Shown: positions 46,401-58,400 of the stretch, piece after piece | Position numbering within the stretch: position 1 is the stretch's first letter | How the letters are laid out: each line of letters begins with the position of its first letter | NCBI GenBank assembly: GCA_026874595.1 | Contig: CM049306.1 | Coordinates: forward strand, 6,274,019-6,338,018 | Length of the DNA stretch: 64,000 nucleotides | Direction of reading: 5' to 3' | Source of the DNA: Sipunculus nudus | Lineage: Eukaryota > Annelida > Sipuncula > Golfingiida > Sipunculidae | Made by a program: the position numbers and the translations under genes | The notes under the pieces: generated by a model | What the model saw: only the letters and a program-made list of their open reading frames with translations | Told to the model about the DNA's origin: nothing | Database searches by the model: none

Positions 46401-49400
46401 AAATGTTTGTGGTTTAAAAAGCAAAGCACATATTCCAGACTTTTTAGAAAACCTTAAGAAGTATGACATATCCTGTATGTGTGAGACCAAACTTGAGGAC
46501 TTTGAGTTATGTAAAATCACAGAGAGCATTAGGGATTTAGGGCTTGAGGCTGTTTTTAAAAATAGGAGAACTGTCTCTACCAGAGCGTCAGGGGCCCTTG
46601 AATCATTTATAAGAATTGGTTACAAAAACATATCAGTCACATAAACACTAATAGTGAACTGGTCCAGTGGCTTAAGCTTGATAAACAGATTATAGGCTTG
46701 TATAAAAACCTAGTTTTAGGTAATGTGTATGTACCCCCAGAAGGATCAAGATACAATCATAACCAACCTATGTTAGAATTACAGGAAGAGATTTTATCAA
46801 TGAATGATGACTGTTATATCTGTTTATGTGGAGATTTTAATGCTCACGCAAATGATTTAAGGGACTATGTTGAAACAAATGAATTGATTCTGGAACAACT
46901 GGAACTTGACCCTGAAACCTCGCAATTGCTTGATGATGCTAGATTATTAGACGAGTTAGGTTTTCCACTAGATCGGAAGAACTGTGATAATAGAAGGCCA
47001 AATAGTCATGGCAGCAGCCTTATGGAACTATGTAAAACACTAGCTATTTTTTGTTCAAATGGCAGGATAGAAAACGGTAAAGCTACCACTACAGATCAGT
47101 CAGTGATTGATTATGTAATCTCTAGTGCTGCAGTGCTTTCAAAAGTTAGTGGTTTTAAAGTTAATGATTTTGATGCAGTTTTCTCAAATAAACATTGCAG
47201 ACTAGAATGGGCATTAAAATGTACAAATAATAATCCTGAAAGTGATACCTCTGAGAAGGAACAAGATGATGTGATAGATATAACTAGGACACACCGTAAA
47301 ATGTGGAAAGATAAAAAACCTCAAGGATATATATCAAACATATCAGATGAACTAGTTGATAAACTTTGGACGGAGTTAAATGACAACCTCTTAAATGTGG
47401 AACAGATAAATGATAAACTCAACATTATATTGATTGAAGCAGCTAATAAAACTTATGGTGAAGAAAGAAAAATCTGTTCCTAGAACAAATTTGAAAAAGC
47501 CTACCAAGTTTAAATTGAGCGAGAAAACAAAACAAATCAAGCAAGCTTATTATAGAGCAAAACGAATAAACAAAAAAATTCAAAACTGATGCAACTAAAA
47601 ATAAATTAAAACAAACAAGTAAATTGTATAAAAAAACAATAAACAAAGACAGGTCAGAAAGTAAAAGGGAGCAGATCATGAAGCTTAGAGTAGACAAAGT
47701 TGAAAATCCCAAATACTACTGGTCCATGCTCAACAAAACTAGACATAAAGTTCAGAAAATCTTTTAAAAACCTATCAGACTCCATCGATCAGCAGAATAA
47801 TAACAATGGTCAACTACTTTGCCTACAAAACGATGATGAGGACCAAAACAATGAATCCATAAACTCTCCAATAACAGATGAGGTGAAGAAAGGTATAAAA
47901 AATCTCAAAAATGGTAAAGCATGTGGACAGGATAGAATACTTAATGAATTTATAAAATGCTCTCAGAACAAACTACTCCAATTAATTGTCAGGTTATTCA
48001 ATAAAGTTCTTGATGATGGGCATATACCTGAGAAATGGCTCATTGGTATGATACAACCAGTATACAAAAATAAAGGGGACCCCCGTGATTGTGACAATTA
48101 CAGGGGAGTAACTTTACTCAGCTGTATGGGAAAACTCTTCACTAGTGTCCTCAATGAGAGACTGACTAAATATACAGAATAAACAAACCTTATAAAAGAA
48201 AACCAAGCTGGGTTCAGGAAACACTATAGTACGATAGACCAAATATATCTCTTGAAAAGATTATTAGATTTGTTTATAGGTAAGAGAAAACTCCTTTACT
48301 GTGCATTTATAGATAACCGCAAAGCATTCGATACTATCTGGCGAGCTGCACTCTGGTGGAAACTAAACAGAGCAGGTATCAATGGCAAAATTTATAAAGT
48401 ATTAGTAAACATGTATAGTAATACAAAGTCATGTATCTATGCAAAAGGACAAATGTCAGAATACTTCAGCTGTAAGACTGGATTAAGACAAGGGGAAAAT
48501 CTGTCACCTCTATTATTTTTAATATTTATTAATGATCTAGAAGAGTACTTACTTCAAAACGGGTGTAACCCAATAAATTAAGGAGATGAACCAAACAATA
48601 TTTTGATTAAACTACTTGTAATACTCTACGCAGATGACACTGTCATTCTGGCAGATTCACCAGAAAACCTGCAAAAAAGCCTAAACAAGACAAAAGAATA
48701 TTGTGATCAGTGGAAATTGTCAATAAATAGTGATAAAACAAAAATAGTAATATTTTCAAAAACCAAAGTTAACAAGGAAGATTATAAATTAAAATTGGGA
48801 AATGACAACCTCCAAATAGTAGACAGTTTTAAATATCTTGGGGTGACCTCTTCAAATGGAAAATTCACCCAGGCAATAAAGGAAGCACATGACTCTGGAA
48901 ACCGGGCATTGTATAGTATATATAAAAAAATATCAGTCTTTAAATTTACCAACAGACCTCCAAATTGACATGTTCGATAAAATGGTTGTCCCGATCCTTC
49001 TGTATGGCTGTGAGGTCTGGGGCTTCGAAAATATTTCCATTTTTAGAAAAACTCCATCTTAAATTCTGTAAAATGGTGTTAAAAGCTACAAGATCATCCC
49101 ATACTTCTATGGTGCTTCGGGAGCTAGGTAGATACCCTTTAGATGTATACATAAAAAAAAGAATAGTCAACTTTTGGTACAGAATCATTAATGGAAAACA
49201 GGAGAAACTTAGTTATTGCGCATATAGAATATGCTTAGCAAGACATCTTAATAACTCAGGTACCAGTGCATGGATGACAGCAATGAAGAAGACATTTAAT
49301 GACAATGGTCTTGGCGACCACTATTTTATAAATGAGTTTATGTCACCTTATACAAAGGCAACACTAAACAGGAACAGAAGACAGATTTAAACAAAAATGG

Positions 49401-52400
49401 CTGTCAGATATATAGAACAGCTCAAAATGCAGTTTCCTGTACAAATATGTTAAAACCACATTTGGTCGTGAAGACTATTTGGTGAACTTACCAGATAAAC
49501 AAAGGTTAGCTTTAACCAAACTAAGGTTATCAAACCATAAATTTCCAATAGAGATAGGAAGACACCAAGGTATAAACAGGCGGGACAGGAAATGTAATAA
49601 ATGTGATAATATTGAAATTGGTGATGAATATCATATCCTAATAAAATGCATCAACAGAGAGTTGGCCAAACTTCGAAAGACCTACATCCCCCAATACTAT
49701 TATAAAAAAACGAAGTATGCTTAAATTTGTCGAACTAATTAATAGCAAAGGCAGCACTTTAAACAATCTCTCTAGATTTGTAATTCATGCTTTAAAATTG
49801 TTTTAATCATATTTATCTCAAGCGTAAAGTGATGTAAACATGCTATTTATAAGATCATGTGCTTAAGAGATAGGCTAGAACTAATGTGTTTTAGACCTGA
49901 TTCCCCCCCCCCCCCCCCCAGACTGCATCCGTTTAAAATATTGATCTGCATTTCATCTTGTATTATCTTGGTTCAGGGCTGCACTATAATAGCAACACCA
50001 TCACTTGTACATGAATCAGCATAGTACCTAGACTAGCAGGTAGTTTAGATATAGCTACATTAGGTTAGTAATAGGGATTCCAATATTACATATCAGAAAA
50101 ATACAAAGGATAATGTGATACATAAAGTGCAATAGTATTAAGATAGATTTGTATGCATAAATTATCTGCATATCAATACTATGTACATATTAGTTCTATA
50201 CCCTATAAGAGGGTCATGAACCAAGAGACTTTGTAATATGATACTGATGGTACCAAATGTTTTCCTTACATTTAGTATTAGCCATACAAAAGCAAATAGA
50301 ATGGACAAGTTATTTGCTAAATTCGTAGTAGATGAAGGCATCGAACCCATACTGTATTACTTTGTCTATATGGACAAACTATTTATATAAACATTTTATA
50401 TACATTTATGAGCTCAAACCTCATAGGAAGTGCTGCGAATAAGTATTGATAGTGCAAAAAAATCTTACATTTTGTTAAGTATCTTATCAGTTCATTTGTA
50501 GTAGACCAGACCTAAATAACAGTTCATGGAAGAACCAGAATTACACGGGAAATTTTGTAATACAAACTATTCTAATTATGTATGATTCTGTATACTGCAT
50601 ATGTGTATATTATATATAAATGCATTTAAATGTGAACAGCTATAGATGTATGTAAAAGCACAGGCTTACATGTATTTATATATGTTTGTTTGTATATGTG
50701 ATTATATATGTATACATATGATGTATATGTTTGGCAACATTCATAAATTCATTCCAGTATATATAATATATGTATTTACATTGATGTACACCAGTGCATA
50801 AAATCTTACTATGAAGATACTCTAATAACAACAACAGTAATAATGTAATATGTGATATTTATCAGTGAATGCTGGTGCTCCATACAATCATTGTATTGTC
50901 AAGTGCTAATAAAATTGTATTGTATTGTATTGTATTGCGAGTCATTTAAAAACCAACTGTCACAGGTCCGCAGTGACGGCCCGTCAGCTGATGCAGGCAG
51001 ATGACAACGGTAAGTTTGGCCTTGATGTTCTGTATTATCGGGACCCATCTGTCAATTCGGATGTCTAATCAATGACATATATCATGTTACTAATACAAAA
51101 ATATGTTTTCCCTGTGTTTTAAATTAATATTTTAGATATACTATCTCTGTAAGAGCTTAATTTTATCATTCATATGCGAACTTCTTGAAGCGGTGTGAAT
51201 TTAAACCCTCGCTTCAGTTTGAACGGCAGTAACGGTTCATATGTAATATAAAGACAGACTGGTAGACCATGAAATTATTGTCTTTAATTTTAAGAAAATA
51301 TTTTGTTTTCATTTTAGCGTGTTTTATAAACGCCATTAAACTTTTTCTTGAAACTTGAAGTTCGTTTGTTTTGGTGGGCGATAATCGGGGATTTAACGGT
51401 AGTATGGTTTTGCCAAATGGCATGTGTTGTTTATCATGTTAATAGTCTGATGATTTAATTCTTGTCAAGGGGATGCCTATCAAGATGACACATGATATAC
51501 TGCTCAATTTACTTTTGGACACTTTCATTTATTTTTTCTTAATTCAAAATTAATTATAGGAAGTACTTATTTACTTTGGAACACTTTTTATTTATTTTTT
51601 TCTTATATTCAAAATTAATTATAGGAAGTACTTTTTTCAGCATCTGTCGAATATTATAAATATAAATCTAATGTCACGCTTAAAAAGCAGGTGTTTTCAA
51701 AGCTGTAACTATATATATATATATATACTATGAATTGTATTTACATGATCATCATAAATGTTGGTATGTTAGCTGGTGGCGTTGGCACTCCTTTGCGTAT
51801 ATTTTTTCAAGATCAGTTTTCAATACATGTTGTAACTTACAGTAAATGAAATTAAAAAAAGGACATTGAACATATTCATAATATTACAGTACATTCATAT
51901 AATTCTGTCATATGCCTTTTTTTTTGTTAATTTTAGAGTGAAGAACTGGAGGGGTCTACTTCAGAAAGGATAAAATCGGTTTACATCTATACTTTATTAA
52001 ACATATCATGACACCAATTCTTATTTTAAGAATTGATCTGTTCATTTTAAAGGGGTGGGGTGATATTTATCACAAAATATTTCTGTAAATGATAGTTTGT
52101 TAATCCAGGACATGCACAAGCTTACCTTGAATATCGTGCCACACACTTTCCCCATGTTATTATGATTTCTAGATTTTCATGCTTTGTAAATGAAATTATG
52201 CTTTTATCACAGCTTATATTGATTTCATGTACAAAATATACTATAAATTCATATTATATTAAATATATATTTTTATACATTTGTCTTTAATCTTCATATC
52301 AATAAACGATCAGCATTTTCCTTGTTTTCTTCCTCTTTCTCAATTATTCACAACCCAGTTTCTTGCACAGCAACATGCTATCTACAAAAGAAAGTTCACT

Positions 52401-55400
52401 TTTATGTAAATAAATAAAGCATAGATAATGGCCAAAGCTCGAAGAGACATTTTCAATAGAATCCATCCTCTTCCACAAACATATATATTTATATACTAGT
52501 GCTGGGTATTGGTGAGCTTATTCAGGTACAAATTACTACAATACATATTGCGATATACTTAAAACGATACCCGATACGTATTGATGATATGCTTCATTTT
52601 TCTTTTGTATCTGTATTCTGTTAAAAAGATCTATGGATAAAATATTTGGTAAACAAACAAAAAAAAGAAAAAGAAAGTAATGTTATTCCAGCAATGTCAC
52701 TGAAATACGAAGAACTATATACATTCCTTATTCAGTTGAGTATATAAGTCTAAGAGCTTCATTTGTTCATTATGTATTAAATAAGAGGCCAATGAAAAAT
52801 GGAAAAAGCTCTTTTTCTTAATTTTTGACCGCAATGGTTAAGGAAATTGTCAAATAACGACCCCAAATTTGAACCTTTAAATTGCCGTATCTTCGAAACT
52901 ATTCAACCAATTTTCAAAAACTAAACGCCAAAAGTTTATTCTCACTGAGATCTATCACCTGATATGCATCATGAGAAGAAATAATAAATTTGAAAATTTC
53001 ACCAAGATCCCTACATATAGTATAGGTTCTATGGTGCAGGCACTGTGCAATATGAAAACTGATATTAAATTTTTTGCAATACATGCAGAGAAAACAAACT
53101 AATGAACACTTGATTATGAAATTGAAGTTAAGTTTAATTAATGTGATTCTGAAATGGAGGGCTTATATTCTTTCAGACGGCATTTAAATGTTGATATTGC
53201 ACAACAAGGATAATATTGTTCCACATTCCAACCCCATGTGAATTGTAAAGTTTTACTGTAGGCTGCAGTTTTACATACTGGCACATGGAAAAACTGCTTT
53301 CTTCTTGTTCTGTAATGATGTACATCTAAGTTTTTGGCCAAATAATTCAGATACAACTAGAGGTAACATTTCCTAAGTAATCTTATACATAAATAAACCA
53401 ACACTATAATTGTAGATGTTTTCTAGTGTTGGTAACCTGAGGGAAATAAACAGATCATGTTTATGTGAATTATAAGGGGATTAGGTGATCATTCGTATAG
53501 CTCTCTTCTGCAGTCTAAACAGTGGCAGTAGTGCAGACACCACTGCAGAACCCCATAACTCAATACTAAGTTAAATATGGATAGACAAAAGAATAAAAAA
53601 GTGTAATAAGAGTTAACTCTTGCAACATCTTCATTGCTTTTCATATAATTTCTATACCTTTGGAAATTTTAGTCTTTATGTGCTGTATGAGCTTGGTCCA
53701 CTTCAATTGTGAATCTATTATTACTCCCAAAAACTTTGTAGAGTCTACTTTGGAGATAAAATCACCATTCATCAAAATTACTCTCATTAACATTAATTCT
53801 TTGTTTGTTAAGGCTGAAAAATGTGAAATGAGTTTTCTGAGTATACAGTGTTACTTTATTTGCATTCAGCCATTGAACAAGTTTACTCAATTCAGTATTC
53901 ATGTAATCAATTAGATCAGATGGATTTTTTTTTTCCATTAATGAAAACATTACAGCCGTCTACAAGTAATATGAGAAAGAGCACAAGGGAAACATTTACC
54001 ATATCATAAATGTATAACAAAAATAATATTGGACCAAGTACTGAGCCTTGTGGAACTCCACATTGTATAGTATCACAACTTGATGGGATATTATTGTAAC
54101 AGACATATTGTTTAGCGATTTAACAGATAACTAATAAACCATCTGTGAGCAGTAACCCTCAGTGCATATTTATAAAGGTTGTTAAATAATATTGCATGAT
54201 TTACAGTATCGAAAGCTTTATTTAAATCAAGAAATACACCAAGCACTATACTACCCATCTCCAGTTGTTTCATAATTTTGTCAATTAAAACAACTAAAGC
54301 AAGTTTGATTCCATGTTTCTACCTAAAATCAAACTTATATTTATATAACAGCTCATTCTTGTTTATAAATTTTATCAATCTACAATAAACATCTTTTCTT
54401 GTACTTTAGAGAAAACTTTTAAAATTGACACAGCTCTTTAATTATCAATAAGCATATTATACCCACTTTTGAATAGTGGAACTATTTTAGCAATTTTAAG
54501 CTGATCCGGAAATTTCCCCTGCTCAAGAGACAAATTAAAGACGTGCCAGTATATCCACAAATAAATGAATGATCCTTATAATAACCTTAGTTGTTATATC
54601 ATCCCAACCAGCACTACTATCTTTCAAACAAGCAATAAAATTTTAAATTTCTATACTATCAACTGGCTTTGGAAATAATAAGTTTTTTTTTTAATTTCTG
54701 GATATATAATTTAATGTTATGGATCAACAGATGATGATGAAATACGTCGAGCCAATATGTAACCTACATTTATGTAAAAATTATTAAATGCATCTGCAAT
54801 TATCAAGTACTTTCTCAAGTACAACACAATATACAGGAAAATGATCAGTATTCTTAGTAACACATATTCCTTGATTTAAGTTATAATTGTGATAATTATT
54901 ACAGAAAATATTATTAATAAATGTTGCTGATGAGTCTTAGACCCGTGTAGGCATGTTAATTAATGGTAAATAAGAAAATGAATAAAAGATTTCCAAATAT
55001 TCAGCTGTATTAGTATGACTCTCAGCATTTAATAGATTAATATAAAAATCACCACATATACATGTATATGCAATCTTATTTTCTGACTTGATAGTAGTTT
55101 TTTAGAGTTGCTTCGAATATTTTAATGTATCAATGAAAAATTGCTGGAATTAATTGAAAGGTGTAAGCAGTTTTTATTAAACTAGTCTTCTAAAACATAG
55201 TTACAATTAAACCTCAATTGTATTTCATTAAAGTAATTAATGTCAGGATCATTATCAAAACATGGAAAATTATCTTCCACATCTTTAATTTCCATTGGTT
55301 TAATTAATGTTTTTATTAGTTAACTCAGTAATAACAACTGATATAGCCACGTTTTGTCCATTGACTTAATTTGAGTGAAATGCTATCTTATGTAAGAAGG

Positions 55401-58400
55401 TATGCTGTAATATACTGGTAACCCAAAATCAAGTAAACACCATTTCCTAAATAAGTTCACTGTGACCTAGGATAATTGTGAAACTAGGTCAGCCTGTCCA
55501 TACCGTTCTAATTGTCTTTATGTATGTTGATCAGAATGGCACCTAGCTAATACAGACTTTGTGATGATGTATGACAATCAGCTGAAGTAACAGTTTTGAT
55601 GAGACTTTAACCTTTGCTCTTATCGTTGAGTCAAAGTGTACTTTGGCAGTTATTGGTTCATTGTTGCATTATTGAGTTTGAAGTTTTCCTGATATTTGCG
55701 CTAAATACGGCTCTTCATGTAATCTTAAATTCGTACAAATGAAAGTTCATTTTTCACTAATTTCAGAAAATACACAGACTGGAAGGCACTTTGTGATATA
55801 TATGCCCAGTACGAATCCGGCAGATGTCGCACCAAATATTCTTTCTGAAAAGTTTGAGTGGAACATTCCGCAGGAACCAGACCTATGTCTTCGACAGGTA
55901 ATATTTGATCCTCGTCTCTAAAATATATCAAAGACACACATAACGGACTTAACGCATTGTACATTAATGAACAATGAAGCATTAACCAAAGGACAGTGAC
56001 TTTAAGTTGTGTCGGTTACAATGAAGTTAAGAAAGTGAGAAAGTTTTTGTTTTTCCAGACTCAGCCTCGTCTTGACGTGGAACCGTTGCTGAAGGCTATG
56101 GGGAGCAGCTGGCACTGGCAGTTCATCGCTTCCAGAATCCACAACATGTGGCCTCACTGGACAGAGGCTCTACGTCAGTTGTGTGACGTCACCAACTGCA
56201 CACGTACCATGAAACGGGTATGTGGTTCTCCTTCAGTTTCTATACTTGCACTATCGTGTACAAATTTCATGAATTAAAATGTACATGCGTATCAACGACC
56301 GTGGCAGCTTGTCACTGAATAGAAGAGGTAATACAACAACGCCCCATCGTTCATAAGAAATCATAAAATATAAAAACGGTCCTTAAAACTTATAATAATC
56401 AGACTTAAGTTTATACCTTTGCCACAAGTGACGTACTAGTCCCCGGGATACATCGATTTAATTGAAAATTTTATCGTTTATCTAAGGTTTATTTTCCATT
56501 TTTGTATACTTTGGGACATTAGAAAATGACAGTCTTAAGTTTCACAGACGGTAGTTCTGCCCTGCAGCGCAAATAAGCCAACCCCTACCCCTATATCGGT
56601 GATTTGCCACAATTATGCTATGCAACCTTCGGGTCACAATATTTCTGGAATGCCTTAGCAGATTTGGAAGATCTTGGTATCTAGTTGTATGTTGTCAAGC
56701 ATGGCCGACATGATTAGCATAATTTCATGGCCATCTGAGGTCAAAATCAAGGCCGAAGGTCAAGGTCACGGTCATTTCAAGAACTTAAAAGCAGATAATA
56801 GCCTGTTTTTTCAAGAAATCTCTATATATTTTTATTATGACACAATATCATAGTTTCAGTGGGAGTTTGGTTCAATGAGTTTCAATTAAAGTAGTTCTCA
56901 AAGCCAAGTAACTTGGTTTAAGGTCATGGTCATCAGGGATGCACAAATGTAGCCCTTGGAGAGCTTTATAACATACACAAAAAATGGTGGCGCCACCTGC
57001 AACCATGTTTGCACAATGTCCATCTGTTCGTCTGCCTTGGGTTAAAATCACTCATATCTCTGCAGTAATTTGACTAATTCACCTGAAATTCGGCATGCGT
57101 AAACATCCTGGATAGCTTTTCTGATTTTATGACAGGTGGCGCCACCTACATTCACGTTTACGCTGCAGACATCCAAGCTCATATCTCGGGAACCGTTTGA
57201 CCGATTGGGCCAAAATTTTGCATGTGTATTGATCTCACATAGCTCATTATCATACGCAAAACTGGTGGCGCCACCTGCAGCCATTTTTGCACAGCTCCCG
57301 TCTGTTTGTCTGCCATGGGATAAAATCACTCATATCTCGGCAGTGTTTTGACATATCTGCCTAAAATTTTGCAGGTTTATACATCCCCGACAGTTCTCTT
57401 GATTTTATGACAGGTGGCGCCACCTGCATTCTAGTTTATGCAGCAGACATCCAAGCTCATATCTTGGGAACCGTTTGACCGATTGGGCCAAAGATTTGCA
57501 TGTGTATAGTTCTCACATAGCTCTTTATCATAAGCAAAACTGGTGGCGCCACCTTTAACCATTTTTGCACTGCGTCCATCTGTTTGTCTGCCACGGGCTA
57601 AAATCACTCATAAACATATAGTGGTTTGACTTATCTGCCTCAAATTTTGCATATGTATACAACTTGGACGGCTTTCTGGATTTTGTGGTAGCTGGCGCAA
57701 CCTACATACACCATTTGGCTGCAGACATCCATGCTAATATGCAACACTTCACTCTATTTCCCCTTGCCACTCAATCCATGCCTCGCTTCACCCGTTCCAC
57801 TCTGATTTAGGCGGATACACGTAGTCGCTTGTCGACTACCCGTATTCTAGTTTACATTTGGAAATGGAGTGACTTGGCCTGATGCTGCAATTATACACCA
57901 TTTTGTCAGTTTATCATGTAAATTGTATCTCATGAGTATTTAATCAGTTTCAGTCAAACAACTTGTTGAGAATCTACGACATAAAAATATCACAAATTTA
58001 AAGGGGGCCCATTCACCTATAAAGCATGTCGTATTAACACGAAAAATAGCTTCTTCCCTTTAAAATAAATTTGTACCTCCCAAAATATTTTCCTGAAATT
58101 GTTTGCTTTCTCCTGTAAACAATTATTCATAACAGTGGACCGGGCGCGATCACAAGTTTCAACATAACGCATCGTTCGGTACTCAACCACAACACCTGTC
58201 AAGCATGCGGTGCCCTTACTGACTTGGCCCCGAAAATGTAATACATGTTCTCACCGGCCAAAACATTGCGTGTTCAGGCTCACAATCAGACCTCCGGTCA
58301 CGCGGCCTTGTTATGGTAAACAGACACAAGTGGACTGTGTTCCTAAACACGCAGAGCCATAAAAAGGTGTCAAACAGCCTTGTGTGAATTGCTGGGATGG

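Larger units (their letters stand above)
44640..50937 (+). mobile_element. Non-LTR retrotransposon (L1-like ORF1, APE endonuclease, RT) in intron 1
   Basis: The element lies in sense orientation within the first intron of the MGAT5-like gene. It has a GC-richer 5' UTR from about 44640 (boundary uncertain), ORF1 (45273-46272), ORF2 (about 46384-49724), a ~1.2-kb 3' UTR with a poly-C run at 49902, an AATAAA signal at 50907 and a pentamer tail ATTGTATTGTATTGTATTG to 50937. It is essentially full length but frame-broken in both ORFs. No target duplication was recognised. The clade is not assigned; the 3' pentamer tail argues against a mammalian-type L1. Confidence 0.88.

Noticed and set aside
50966-51009. 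The 44-bp version of exon 2 using the first AG (CACAG)
   Set aside because: After exon 1 it puts TGA in frame; the second AG, eight bases on, keeps the frame at both junctions.
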